Origin: Fen-1258 sp027348115
GTDB lineage: Bacteria; Bacteroidota; Ignavibacteria; Ignavibacteriales; Melioribacteraceae
Length of the DNA stretch: 64,000 nucleotides
Direction: 5' to 3'
Assembly: GCA_027348115.1 (NCBI GenBank)
Contig: DAIEQA010000109.1
Coordinates: forward strand, 4,313 to 68,312
Position numbers and translations under genes: made by a program
Shown here: one piece after another, positions 17,045 through 26,683 of the stretch
Numbering within the stretch: position 1 is the stretch's first letter
How the letters are laid out: every line of letters begins with the position of its first letter
The notes under the pieces: generated by a model
The model's input: the letters and a program-made list of their open reading frames with translations, nothing else
What the model was told of the DNA's origin: nothing
Databases searched by the model: none

Positions 17045-17812
17045 ATGAAAAAATCCATTGTCTTTTGGACAATTGCAGTTATAATTACTATCGCTTCGGC
17101 AATATTCCAACGTGTTACAGGGCCTACTTATCAGTTGTCGGGTTCGGTGATGTTCGAAGGTAAAAAAATTGATTACAAATTGGATAGGAGCCATAGTTCC
17201 TCATCTAATTATAAGATTGAGATTAAAACCGGCGATACTCAAATAAAGGGCGTAGTAAAGTGGAGAAAGAATTATAGAGAACGCGAACCGTTTATCGATG
17301 TCGAAATGAAAAGCGGTCAAGTTCTTACAGCAGAAATTCCGGCGCAGGCTCCGCTTGAAAAAATTCAGTACATGGTTGAACTGCATAAAGACAGTTCCAG
17401 CGTAACTATTCCTGCGGATAAACCGGTCATAGTTCGTTTCAAAGGCGATGTGCCGTTGTGGGTTTTAATTCCGCATATCTTTGCCATGTTCTTTGCTATG
17501 ATGCTCTCTACAAGAACTGCGCTTGAAAGCGCCGACAACCTGAAAAAAATTGAGAAGCTTGCTTATTGGACTGTCGTCTTTCTTTTTATCGGCGGATTCT
17601 TACTGGGCTTTATGATGAACCACTTCGCATTCGGACAAATGTGGGGTGGCTTCCCGATAGGCAACGACATTACCGACAACAAAACATTAATTGCATTTAT
17701 TGGATGGGTCCTTGCATATTATATGATTAAGAAAAAAGCTCTACCAAAACTTTTTGCAATACTCGCCGCAATACTAATGATAATTGTTTACAGCATTCCT
17801 CACAGTGTATAG
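17045..17812 (+). CDS. Membrane protein of unknown function
   Basis: A 255-residue protein. There is one N-terminal hydrophobic helix (about residues 5-22) and a beta-rich, charged extracytoplasmic part (about 28-135, YQLSGSVMFEGKKIDYKL onward). Four closely spaced transmembrane helices follow (about 140-160, 178-198, 215-233 and 236-254). No family is recognised. It sits between the divergent gmhA and the S8 protease with 65 nt to the latter, so shared transcription with the protease is possible. Confidence 0.7.
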   Translation: MKKSIVFWTIAVIITIASAIFQRVTGPTYQLSGSVMFEGKKIDYKLDRSHSSSSNYKIEIKTGDTQIKGVVKWRKNYREREPFIDVEMKSGQVLTAEIPAQAPLEKIQYMVELHKDSSSVTIPADKPVIVRFKGDVPLWVLIPHIFAMFFAMMLSTRTALESADNLKKIEKLAYWTVVFLFIGGFLLGFMMNHFAFGQMWGGFPIGNDITDNKTLIAFIGWVLAYYMIKKKALPKLFAILAAILMIIVYSIPHSV

Positions 17813-17877
17813 CATGAATTTCCTCAACACGAAATATTCGGTTAGAAAAATATTACGTCTATAATCAAAGGAGAACT

Positions 17878-20682
17878 ATGAAATTAAAGTTTATCATTCC
17901 TGCCATATTGCTTTCTTTGAGCTGCCTTATTGCTCAAGAATACTCTCAAACATTCCTTTCATTAAAAAATACCGGTGTTGATGCGTTTCTTAAGAAGTAC
18001 CCGCAATATGACGGCAGGGGAACAATAATTTTTGTTCTCGATACCGGTTTGGATATGGGAATCGACGGATTGAAAAAAACATCTACCGATCAGACCAAGG
18101 TTATTGATGTACAAGATTTTACCGGAGAGGGAGATGTTTCCTTTGTACCGGCGGATGTGAATGAGGAAAGCGGAATAAAATATTTTGTGAATGAGAAAAG
18201 CGGTTACAAAGTTGCCGGAGTTGATAAATTATCCTACAAGGCGGAAGACAATAAATATTTTATCGGCGTGTTGCCTGAAAAATTATGGCTCAATTCAAAT
18301 TCCGGCGTTAGAGATGTTAACGGCAACGGAACTGAGAACGATAAATTTTGTTTTGTAACATTCAAAACCAAAGCCGACGGAAAAGATTTCTGGGTGTTGT
18401 ATCTCGATACAAATTTGAACGGCGATTTATCGGATGAAAAGCCGCTTAGAAATTACAAAGAAAATTTTGACGCGTTCACAATTCCCAACGCAAAAGGATT
18501 GCCAAAATTTACTATGGGACTAAATATTTTTCCTGAAGAGAATAAAGTTTCATTCTTCTTTGATGACGGCGGTCACGGCACACACTGTTCCGGTATTACC
18601 GCCGGTTACAGAATTGGCGATGAACAGCTTAACGGAGTAGCTCCGGGTGCAAATCTTATCGGACTGAAAATCGGGAACAACAATTATCCCGGCGGCGCAA
18701 CGGTAACCGAGAGCATGAAGAAAGCTTATTTATATGCCGATAAAATTTCCAAGGAAAGAAAAGAACCTTGCATAGTAACTATGAGCTTCGGCATCGGTTC
18801 GGAAATTGAGGGACAGGCCGATATGGAAAAATTTCTTGACGATCTCACAGCAAAAAATCCTTATCTCTATATCTGCACCTCTAACGGAAACGACGGACCC
18901 GGAATTTCGACAGCCGGACTTCCTGCTTCTTCTTATGCTGTCTTGGCTTCTGGCGCAGCATTGGCGGAAGAAGTGGGCAACGACCTTTACGGTGCAATGG
19001 TTGGGAAAGATATAATTCTTCATTTTAGTTCACGTGGCGGCGAGGTTCGCAAGCCGGATATTATTTCTCCGGGCGCTGCTGCGTCAACAATTCCAAATTA
19101 CGCGCGCGGCGACGTGATGTGGGGTACCAGCATGGCCTCGCCTTATACTGCCGGCGTTGTATCTCTTCTTTTAAGCGCGGCCAAAGTCGATTTTCCGGAT
19201 GTAAAAATTCCCTCGCAGTTCTTGTTTAAGGTAATTAGACAAAGCGGTACAAAGCTGGAGGGATATACTCATCTTGATCAAGGCGGCGGATATATAAACG
19301 CTCTCAACGCGTATGAACTTCTGAAAAAATATATTAAAGAAGGGGAGTTAGAAAAATTCGAAACTTATTATACTTCATCTTTCGCGCCTAATATGCCGGC
19401 ACAGCGCGCCGAAAATCTTTATATAAGAAACGGCTCCTACATTAAGAGTACGGATAATTTTACTTTTATGGTTAAGAGAAACAATTTTATAAAGAATGAT
19501 AAGTTTTATAGAATTTATAATCTTAAGAGTGATCAAGATTGGCTTGTACCTACTTCCAGAAAACTTCATTTGAGGAACGATCAAAACGGATATGTAAGCG
19601 TAAAGTTGGATAGAAGCAAAATGACCGGACCCGGTCTTTACAACGGAATGATTTACGCAACCCGCGACGATCGGTCCAACTTTCCGGAATTTGAAATGAT
19701 GGCAACGGTTGTTATTCCTTATCAATTTAACAGTGCGAATAATTATGCAATGGTTTGGAATAACCAGCTACTATCCCCGGGAATTTTAAAAAGATATTTT
19801 CTTGAAGTCCCCGTCGGCGCCTCGGATCTTCACGTTAGAATTTCCGCAGAAGGAAATAAATTTTCTTCCGTTCGTTTTTATGTGAATGATCCGAACGGTG
19901 AAGCAAAGCTGCTCGGTATTTTTAATTCCGAAGACGAAAATGATTTTGTCGATAGATATCTCGGCGATCTTGAACCGGGCGTGTATGAACTGGACGTACT
20001 CGGAAATTTCAACGCCAAAGCCGGTTCTACTTTCGATCTCATGGCGGAATTCGACGGTGTGAATCGAATGGATAATAATATACTGGGCACTAAGAAAAAT
20101 TCCATTCAGCTTGAGAATGTATTCGATAAAGTTCAGATGTATAACCTTGAAGGCGATATTACCGGCTACCGGAAAGTATTTGAAGTTCACATGGACAGCG
20201 TTAAAACTTACGACATTCCTTTTGAACTGAAGAAAGGCGAGACATCCAAAACTTTTAAGATAGAGATCAGCAAAGAAGATTTTAACAAGGTTACGGACTT
20301 CACTTATGCCGTTTATGATTCTGCTGGCGAAGCGCAGGCTACCGGAGGATTGAGCTATAGAACGGGCGACATCACAATCAATAATAAATTCAAAGGCGAT
20401 GCCACAAAATTAAAATTGGTACTTATTCCGGCTTACACTAACAAAGCCGGAGTGATGGATGTAAAAATAACGGAAACGACCGAGCTGGCAAACGGATCGA
20501 AGATAAAGTTCAAGAATAATTCCATCACGCTTTATCCAACGGCAAAAGAAACATTATCGCTTGAATTCAAAAAACCGGAATTCTCAATTCCGTCGGATTC
20601 TAAATTTAACGGGAAGATTGAATTCAAATCTATTCGTACAGACAAAACGGAATTTGAAGTTCCGCTGATTTTTGAATTTTAG
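17878..20682 (+). CDS. Secreted subtilisin-family protease, tripeptidyl-peptidase II-like (S8)
   Basis: A 934-residue exported serine protease. The signal peptide covers about residues 1-19. The catalytic triad is D55 in FVLDTGLDMG, H233 in DDGGHGTHCSG and S418 in WGTSMASPYTAGV, with the oxyanion Asn in CTSNGNDGPG. The ~180-residue insertion between Asp and His is the hallmark of tripeptidyl-peptidase II, as is the large beta-rich C-terminal half (about 500-934). TPP II enzymes release tripeptides from N-termini. An AAAGGAG Shine-Dalgarno precedes the ATG. With the downstream OPT transporter and M3 peptidase it suggests extracellular protein breakdown and peptide import. Confidence 0.88.
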   Translation: MKLKFIIPAILLSLSCLIAQEYSQTFLSLKNTGVDAFLKKYPQYDGRGTIIFVLDTGLDMGIDGLKKTSTDQTKVIDVQDFTGEGDVSFVPADVNEESGIKYFVNEKSGYKVAGVDKLSYKAEDNKYFIGVLPEKLWLNSNSGVRDVNGNGTENDKFCFVTFKTKADGKDFWVLYLDTNLNGDLSDEKPLRNYKENFDAFTIPNAKGLPKFTMGLNIFPEENKVSFFFDDGGHGTHCSGITAGYRIGDEQLNGVAPGANLIGLKIGNNNYPGGATVTESMKKAYLYADKISKERKEPCIVTMSFGIGSEIEGQADMEKFLDDLTAKNPYLYICTSNGNDGPGISTAGLPASSYAVLASGAALAEEVGNDLYGAMVGKDIILHFSSRGGEVRKPDIISPGAAASTIPNYARGDVMWGTSMASPYTAGVVSLLLSAAKVDFPDVKIPSQFLFKVIRQSGTKLEGYTHLDQGGGYINALNAYELLKKYIKEGELEKFETYYTSSFAPNMPAQRAENLYIRNGSYIKSTDNFTFMVKRNNFIKNDKFYRIYNLKSDQDWLVPTSRKLHLRNDQNGYVSVKLDRSKMTGPGLYNGMIYATRDDRSNFPEFEMMATVVIPYQFNSANNYAMVWNNQLLSPGILKRYFLEVPVGASDLHVRISAEGNKFSSVRFYVNDPNGEAKLLGIFNSEDENDFVDRYLGDLEPGVYELDVLGNFNAKAGSTFDLMAEFDGVNRMDNNILGTKKNSIQLENVFDKVQMYNLEGDITGYRKVFEVHMDSVKTYDIPFELKKGETSKTFKIEISKEDFNKVTDFTYAVYDSAGEAQATGGLSYRTGDITINNKFKGDATKLKLVLIPAYTNKAGVMDVKITETTELANGSKIKFKNNSITLYPTAKETLSLEFKKPEFSIPSDSKFNGKIEFKSIRTDKTEFEVPLIFEF

Positions 20683-20747
20683 TTGTTGAATATTAATAGC
20701 ATAAATACATGAAGTAAATTTCGAATCTTCAAATAGGAGATAGTTGA

Positions 20748-22742
20748 ATGTCTACACAAGAAACTCCCCAGACAAACGGACTTCCGTCCAACGCTTATAC
20801 GGAATTGAAACCGGGTGAAGAATACAAACCTATTATGCCCGCGCATATATCATTTCCCGAAGTTACATCATATTCGGTTGTGACCGGATTGATAATGGCT
20901 GTATTATTCTCTGCGGCTGCGGCATACCTTGGTCTAAAAGTCGGCCAGGTGTTCGAAGCTGCAATTCCGATTGCGATCCTCGCTGTTGGATTATCTAATA
21001 TGCTGAAAAAGAAAGGAGCGATGGGGCAGAACGTAATTATCCAATCGATCGGTTCTACCTCCGGCGCAGTGGTTGCCGGCGCAATTTTTACATTACCCGG
21101 CATATATATTCTAAATCTTCAAGCATCGTTTTTACAGATGTTCTTTGCTTCGTTGTTTGGAGCGTTTCTCGGAATCTTATTCTTAATACCGTTCAGAAAA
21201 TATTTCGTCTCCGAAATGCACGGCAAACTTCCTTTCCCCGAAGGTACGGCTACTACGGAAGTTTTAGTAGCCGGTGAAAAAGGAGGCAACCAGGCATTGG
21301 TGCTTGTTAGCGCCGGATTGATCGGCGGCTTATATGATTTTCTTATCTCTACATTCGGAACCTGGGCGGAGATATTTACATCAAGAGTTGTCGGTATCGG
21401 TCAAACAATCGCGGATAAATTCAAACTTGTTTTCAGGCTGGATGTTAGCGCGGCGGTAGTCGGTCTTGGATATGTTATTGGTCTAAAGTATTCAACAATA
21501 ATTGTAGCCGGCTCATTTTTATCGTATTTCGTTTTGATTCCGGTTATATCATTTTTCGGTTCCCATTTAACTGTGAGTGTCGGCTCCGGCGTTACTTTGT
21601 TGGTTAGAGATATGTCTGCAGAACAAATTTTTCAATACTATGTAAGGCATATCGGCATTGGCGCAATCGCTATGGCGGGCTTCATCGGCATAGTGCGTTC
21701 TTCAAAAGTAATTCGTTCCGCTATTTCCATTGCCGTAAAAGAAATCTTTGGCGGAAAAAATGTTGAGGCCTCAACTGTTCGTACCCAGCGAGATCTTTCG
21801 ATGAAGATAATTGTAATCGGCATCATTCTTACGGCGGTAGTAATTTTTATCTTTTTTCTGATGGGCGTGGTTACAAACGTCGTTCATGCTTTAGTCGGAT
21901 TGCTGATAGTAATGATTATGTCTTTTCTCTTTACAACGGTAGCTGCAAATGCCATCGCCATTACAGGCAACAACCCTGTTTCCGGAATGACCTTGATGAC
22001 TTTGGTTCTTTCGTCCATCATACTTGTAGCTGTCGGGCTTTCCGGGCCATCCGGAATGGTTTCCGCATTAATTATTGGAGGGGTTGTCTGCACCGCTTTA
22101 TCTGTAGCGGGTTCTTTTGTAACGGATTTGAAAATCGGTTACTGGCTTGGTTCATCGCCTTATAAACAAGAAACCTGGAAGTTTGTAGGAACAGTTTTAT
22201 CCGCGGCAACCGTTGTTTGGATTATTTCACTGCTCGATAAAATTTACGGATTTGCCGGCGGCGGATTGCCGGCACCGCAGGCAAACGCTATGGCGGCTGT
22301 TATTCAACCGTTAATGTCCAATCAACCGGCCCCATGGATGTTGTATATTGGCGGCGCGGTTGTTTCTCTTATACTTGTTATGGTTGATGTTCCCGCACTC
22401 GCATTCGCGCTTGGAATGTATTTGCCACAAGAAATAAATACTCCTCTGCTCGTCGGCGGCTTGATTGCGCATTTCGTTTCAACAAGAAGCAAAGATGAAG
22501 GTTTGAATAACGCAAGACGAGAGCGCGGCACACTTATAGCTTCCGGTTTTATTGCCGGCGGTGCATTGATGGGCGTTGTAAGCGTTATTATCAAAGCAGT
22601 GTTGAAAGAAAATAAATTACCCGATTGGTTCATGGAAACCTGGGCAGAATCGAATACCGCGGAAGTTCTTGCGTTTGTTATGTTCTGCTTGCTTTGCGTT
22701 TATATTATTTGGGATTCCATGAGAGCCAAGAAAGAAGAATAA
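20748..22742 (+). CDS. OPT family oligopeptide transporter
   Basis: A 664-residue integral membrane protein with about 14 hydrophobic helices and the PEVTSYSVVTGLIMAVLFS opening. It also has the KLPFPEGTATTEVLVAGEKG segment typical of bacterial OPT (EspB/YbgH-like) transporters. Such proteins import oligopeptides, and some relatives move metal chelates. The Shine-Dalgarno is TAGGAGATAG. The position directly behind a TPP II-like protease and ahead of an oligopeptidase supports a peptide substrate. Confidence 0.9.
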   Translation: MSTQETPQTNGLPSNAYTELKPGEEYKPIMPAHISFPEVTSYSVVTGLIMAVLFSAAAAYLGLKVGQVFEAAIPIAILAVGLSNMLKKKGAMGQNVIIQSIGSTSGAVVAGAIFTLPGIYILNLQASFLQMFFASLFGAFLGILFLIPFRKYFVSEMHGKLPFPEGTATTEVLVAGEKGGNQALVLVSAGLIGGLYDFLISTFGTWAEIFTSRVVGIGQTIADKFKLVFRLDVSAAVVGLGYVIGLKYSTIIVAGSFLSYFVLIPVISFFGSHLTVSVGSGVTLLVRDMSAEQIFQYYVRHIGIGAIAMAGFIGIVRSSKVIRSAISIAVKEIFGGKNVEASTVRTQRDLSMKIIVIGIILTAVVIFIFFLMGVVTNVVHALVGLLIVMIMSFLFTTVAANAIAITGNNPVSGMTLMTLVLSSIILVAVGLSGPSGMVSALIIGGVVCTALSVAGSFVTDLKIGYWLGSSPYKQETWKFVGTVLSAATVVWIISLLDKIYGFAGGGLPAPQANAMAAVIQPLMSNQPAPWMLYIGGAVVSLILVMVDVPALAFALGMYLPQEINTPLLVGGLIAHFVSTRSKDEGLNNARRERGTLIASGFIAGGALMGVVSVIIKAVLKENKLPDWFMETWAESNTAEVLAFVMFCLLCVYIIWDSMRAKKEE

Positions 22743-22892
22743 AAATTTGTTTAGTCAAGAGGGATGAATAGTCCCTCTTGACTAATAGCGATAGACCAAT
22801 CTTGAAAACTAAATTTGCTCCCTATCGCCTAACATTTCTCAATTTTGTTCCCAAAGAATTAATGAAGGATTTTATAATTTAAGGAGGTATTG

Positions 22893-24776
22893 ATGAAAAA
22901 TGTTTCAAAATTTTTAATAATAATTATGGTGTTACTAATGACTCAACAAATCGGCTTTGCTCAAAACCTAGAACGTAAAGACGTTCCCGAAAAATATACA
23001 TGGGATAATTCCATACTTTATAAAAATGTGGATGAATGGCAGAAAGATAGACAGGAAATCGAAAAGCAGATTCAGCAGCTAAAAGATTTTAGAGGTAAAC
23101 TCGGAGAAAGTGCCGATACTTTCTGTGCCGGTTTAAAACTTTACTTCGATGTGCTGCAAAGTTTTTATAAACTTTCTGATTATGCAAACCGTATCAGCGA
23201 CGAAGACCTACGCAACAGCACAAATCAATCTCTTACGCAGCAAGCCAATACCTTGGGCACGCAGTTCAGCGAGGCCGCCTCGTTTTTCAGACCGGAAATT
23301 TTGAACATCGATAAGGACAAAGTGAAAAAGTTTTTCCAAGAGAAAAAAGAACTGCATGATTATGAATTCTATGTAAACGATATTCTTAGAATGCGCGACC
23401 ATACGCTTAATGCCGAAGAGGAACAGATACTTGCGAGCGCCGGCTTAATTACAACGACGCCTTCGGAAGTTTACGGCATATTCGACAATGCCGAGAAACC
23501 AAACGCGAAAATAAAATTGTCTACTGGCGAAGAAGTTGAATTATCATCGGCGGCTTATACAAAGTATCGCGGTGTTGCCAATCGTGAAGATAGAGAACAT
23601 GTAATGGAAGCAACTTTTGACAACTATAAAAAATTCCAGAATACGATCGGGGCTAATCTTGCCGGTAAAGTTAGGGCGGATTATTTCTACGCAAAAAACA
23701 GAAAGTACAATACAGTTCTCGAAAGCTCGCTGAGCACAAACAATATTCCAGTCTCGGTTTATGAAAATTTGATTAACCAGATTCATAAAAATTTGCCGAC
23801 GCTTTACCGCTTTTTAAAATTAAAGGCCCGCATGCTCGGCGTGGATACTCTTCATTACTACGATCTTTATACTCCGCTCGTTAAATCCGTAAATTTTTCG
23901 TTTGATATTCCGGAAGGACAGAAACTAATTCTAGATGTAGTAAAACCCATGGGCGAAGAATATGTGAATACCGTTAAGAAAGCTTTCGATGAAAGGTGGA
24001 TTGATTATATACCAACAACCGGCAAGAGAAGCGGCGCGTATTCATCTGGTGCGGCTTATGCATACCACCCTTATATATTGATGAATTGGACAGGCGATTA
24101 CGAATCTGTTTCGACTCTCGCGCACGAGCTTGGTCATACAATGCACAGTTATTTTTCCAACAAGAACCAGCCGTTTGTAAAATCGGATTACCCGATATTT
24201 GTCGCCGAAATTGCATCTACAATTAACGAGACTCTGCTTAATAATTACATGGTCAATCACGTTAAAACTGACGAGGAAAAGCTTTACCTACTAGGTTCCT
24301 ACCTCGATTTGTTAAGAACAACAATTTTCCGCCAGACTTCTTTTGCGGAATTTGAGTGGGACATTCACAAAAAAATTGAGAATGGAGAACCGCTAACCGG
24401 TGAAGAAATGAGTAAAATTTATTACGATATTGTAAAAACATATTACGGCAACGATCAAGGTGTTTGCGTTGTTGATCCTTATATTGCTTATGAGTGGGAA
24501 TATATTCCTCACTTCATAAATTATACTTACTATGTCTATCAGTATTCTACGTCGTTAATTTACGCTACTGCTTTTGCGGAGAAAATTGTTAAAGAGGGCA
24601 AACCGGCAATCGACGGGTTCTATCATATACTTAAAGGCGGCGGTTCGGAATACCCGATTGACTTGATAAAGAAAGCAGGCATCGATCCGCTCTCTTCCGA
24701 AGCTTTCGATTTAACCATAGCCAAAATGAACAAAATTATGGATCAGATGGAAGAAATTCTGAATAAGAAAAAATAA
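22893..24776 (+). CDS. pepF: Oligoendopeptidase F (M3 metallopeptidase), exported
   Basis: A 627-residue zinc endopeptidase cutting short peptides. A signal peptide (about residues 1-24, ending IGFAQ) suggests a periplasmic location, unlike many cytosolic PepF proteins. The zinc site is the HELGH motif (residues 411-415) in TLAHELGHTMHSYFS, with the downstream FVAEIASTINE providing the third ligand. ATG at 22893 is chosen because AGGAGG lies 5 bases upstream. The adjacent TTG at 22890 would be too close. A strong terminator follows at 24791. Confidence 0.92.
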   Translation: MKNVSKFLIIIMVLLMTQQIGFAQNLERKDVPEKYTWDNSILYKNVDEWQKDRQEIEKQIQQLKDFRGKLGESADTFCAGLKLYFDVLQSFYKLSDYANRISDEDLRNSTNQSLTQQANTLGTQFSEAASFFRPEILNIDKDKVKKFFQEKKELHDYEFYVNDILRMRDHTLNAEEEQILASAGLITTTPSEVYGIFDNAEKPNAKIKLSTGEEVELSSAAYTKYRGVANREDREHVMEATFDNYKKFQNTIGANLAGKVRADYFYAKNRKYNTVLESSLSTNNIPVSVYENLINQIHKNLPTLYRFLKLKARMLGVDTLHYYDLYTPLVKSVNFSFDIPEGQKLILDVVKPMGEEYVNTVKKAFDERWIDYIPTTGKRSGAYSSGAAYAYHPYILMNWTGDYESVSTLAHELGHTMHSYFSNKNQPFVKSDYPIFVAEIASTINETLLNNYMVNHVKTDEEKLYLLGSYLDLLRTTIFRQTSFAEFEWDIHKKIENGEPLTGEEMSKIYYDIVKTYYGNDQGVCVVDPYIAYEWEYIPHFINYTYYVYQYSTSLIYATAFAEKIVKEGKPAIDGFYHILKGGGSEYPIDLIKKAGIDPLSSEAFDLTIAKMNKIMDQMEEILNKKK

Positions 24777-24790
24777 AGCCGGTTGTAAAA

Positions 24791-24823
24791 AAAAAGAGAC
24801 GATGAGGGGCATCGTCTCTTTTT
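24791..24823 (+). terminator. Rho-independent terminator after pepF
   Basis: AAAAAGAGACGATG at 24791-24804 pairs with CATCGTCTCTTTTT at 24810-24823 around AGGGG. A T-run follows. It closes the S8-OPT-pepF block. Confidence 0.9.
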
Positions 24824-24910
24824 CAGATACCATCATTTGAGGGTTATGATGTGGGCGTAAAAATTTTCAAATCCTTTATAACCCGGCAGCCGAACGAATT
24901 TATTTTTATG

Positions 24911-25069
24911 TTAATTCAAATGAAGCTTTTGTAAAGCCAGTCCAATCGCAGTTTCAACCGAATATCGCTGATCTAAAAATTCAACCGTGAACTGGTAAAA
25001 ATTTTTACGAAACTTTCTTGGAATTATTACGCCGTAAAACGCTCGTGCTATTTCTAATAATTTATCCAT
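24911..25069 (-). CDS. Small hypothetical protein (52 residues)
   Basis: A minus-strand frame from ATG at 25067-25069 to TAA at 24911-24913 encodes a 52-residue protein with plausible amino-acid mix (MDKLLEIARAFYGVIIPR, then KFRKNFYQFTVEFLDQRY). It is mostly helical in appearance and lacks a signal peptide. No family is recognised and no Shine-Dalgarno is visible, so translation is uncertain. It sits in a 384-base stretch otherwise holding the pepF terminator and presumably the promoter of the aminotransferase gene. Slight resemblance (KN-aromatic and VxT positions) to the broken small ORF at 321-430 is noted but not convincing. Confidence 0.4.
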   Translation of the reverse strand: MDKLLEIARAFYGVIIPRKFRKNFYQFTVEFLDQRYSVETAIGLALQKLHLN

Positions 25070-25160
25070 TTAATTAATTTAATTCATGCTCTATTCTAAT
25101 ATTATTATCGTAAAGATTCCCGTATTTTTGATACCGTTTTTAAAATAATTGGAAATTAAA

Positions 25161-26297
25161 ATGACTATTGCCGAAGCCCGCGAGCTATTCCCGCATCTTA
25201 AGACGGATCAAATCTACTTCAACCATGCCGCAATCGGGCCATGGTCGAGCGTTGTATTAAATCGTATTGCGGAATATGCCGAACAACGCAGCTCATCCAA
25301 AATCGAGAATTACAAGTTTGTTTTAAAATGGCATGTAAGTGCAAAAAATAAATTGGGAAAACTGTTAGGCGCCGGGCCGGAACGCCTTGCCTGGGTGGAT
25401 AATGTTTCCAACGGGATAAATATTTTAGCACAAGGAATTCACTGGCAAACGGGCGACCGAATAATTTTAAACGATCTTGAATTCCCGTCGAATGTCTATC
25501 CGTTTATGAATCTAAAAAAGTATGGCGTCGAAATTGACTTCGCGAAATCCAAAGACGGAATTGTTGATGTTGACGAAATAGAAAAACTTATTACATCTAA
25601 AACAAAATTGATTTCAATTAGCATGGTTCAGTTCTTATCCGGATATAGGGCTGATATGGATTCTATCGGTCAGTTGTGCAGGAAGCATGGAATAATTTTT
25701 TGCGTTGATGCAATCCAGGCTGCTGGCGTAGTGCAAATAGACGTGAATAAATCCAGCATAGATTTTCTTTCCGGCGGAAGCCAAAAATGGCTGATGAGCT
25801 CGCAAGGGCTTTCTTACATTTATTTAACCGAAGAACTTCAACAAAGGATCGATCAAAAAAATGTAGGATGGACTTCCGTAGAGAATGCATGGAATCTTCT
25901 TGATTATGATTTGACCTTACGAAAAACGGCGGATCGTTTTCAAAACGGTACCCTCAATTCTCTCGGCGTTGCAGTATTCGATGCCTCTTTGGAATTATTC
26001 AATCAATTTGGAATTGATAAAATTGAACAAAGAATTCTTGCCAATACTGGATATTTTATTAATCGACTGGACGAGATTGGCATAAAAGCAATTTTAAAAA
26101 ATGTTGCAAGTAAAAATCGTGCTGGCATTATTTCATTTAAGCATGAAGATGCTAACAAACTGTTTCAGAAATTGGAAGAATCAAGAATATACTGCGCTGT
26201 AAGAGAAGGAATGATTCGATTCTCGCCGCATTTTTATAACACATCTGAAGAGATCGATAAAGTTATTTTTGCTCTTGGAAATTTTTCGAAAGGATAA
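25161..26297 (+). CDS. Class V aminotransferase (cysteine desulfurase-like fold)
   Basis: A 378-residue PLP enzyme of fold type I. Features are YFNHAAIGPWSSVVLNRI at the N-terminus, NVSNGINILAQGI near residue 85, the cofactor Asp in GIIFCVDAIQAAGV (about 185) and the Schiff-base lysine in FLSGGSQKWLMSSQG (about 212). No conserved active-site cysteine loop of NifS/SufS is evident, so it is more likely an aminotransferase or lyase of unknown substrate than a true desulfurase. The ATG at 25161 is preferred. TTG at 25149 would add four residues. Confidence 0.82.
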   Translation: MTIAEARELFPHLKTDQIYFNHAAIGPWSSVVLNRIAEYAEQRSSSKIENYKFVLKWHVSAKNKLGKLLGAGPERLAWVDNVSNGINILAQGIHWQTGDRIILNDLEFPSNVYPFMNLKKYGVEIDFAKSKDGIVDVDEIEKLITSKTKLISISMVQFLSGYRADMDSIGQLCRKHGIIFCVDAIQAAGVVQIDVNKSSIDFLSGGSQKWLMSSQGLSYIYLTEELQQRIDQKNVGWTSVENAWNLLDYDLTLRKTADRFQNGTLNSLGVAVFDASLELFNQFGIDKIEQRILANTGYFINRLDEIGIKAILKNVASKNRAGIISFKHEDANKLFQKLEESRIYCAVREGMIRFSPHFYNTSEEIDKVIFALGNFSKG

Positions 26298-26304
26298 AAA
26301 AATT

Positions 26305-26358
26305 GGGCAACGAGCCAAACCCAGGTTGGGGGGGGACCTAAGTCCAGCCGCATTGCCC
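26305..26358. other. Structured element between convergent genes, possible terminator or small RNA
   Basis: GGGCAA (26305-26310) pairs with TTGCCC (26353-26358). Inside are two smaller hairpins, CCAA/TTGG (26315-26318 with 26326-26329) and GGAC/GTCC (26334-26337 with 26342-26345), making a three-way junction with a run of eight G residues at 26328-26335. A-rich and T-rich flanks would allow termination in both directions. No known RNA family is recognised. Confidence 0.45.
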
Positions 26359-26365
26359 TAAACTT

Positions 26366-26584
26366 TTATTGTTCGGGATTGTAAGTCAATTCAATTTTAA
26401 CATGGAAGTCAGCGCCGCTAAAAAGAGTATATTTGACTTCTCCTATTGTACATTTATAATCTTCACCAACTATATCACTTACTGCTTTGGAGATTGCATT
26501 TTCAAGTGAACCTACACTAACACCTTTTAGTTTGTTCTTCAGTAACTTATCAACATCAATAGCTTTTTCTGAACCGTTCGACAT
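26366..26584 (-). CDS. Small hypothetical protein (72 residues)
   Basis: A 72-residue soluble protein, an alpha-beta mixture: acidic/lysine-rich N-terminus, a SVGSLENAISKAVSDIVG helix, then strands CTIGEVKYTLFSGADFHVKIEL. No signal peptide or cysteine pair. The family is not recognised. It is monocistronic, with a structured element between its stop and the convergent aminotransferase gene. Codon use and composition are like its neighbours, supporting a real gene. Confidence 0.6.
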   Translation of the reverse strand: MSNGSEKAIDVDKLLKNKLKGVSVGSLENAISKAVSDIVGEDYKCTIGEVKYTLFSGADFHVKIELTYNPEQ

Positions 26585-26683
26585 CGTTGTGTTTTCTCCT
26601 ATCGAAATTTGAAAATTTTTTCTTTTAGACGCAAATTAATTTTTTAGAACTATCTTAAATCATTCAAAAATTCTTCGCAAAAA

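Noticed and set aside
26301..26360. tRNA-like cloverleaf
   Set aside because: Only about 54 bases, no anticodon stem of proper size, no T-loop GTTCRA and no CCA. Treated as an unclassified structured element.
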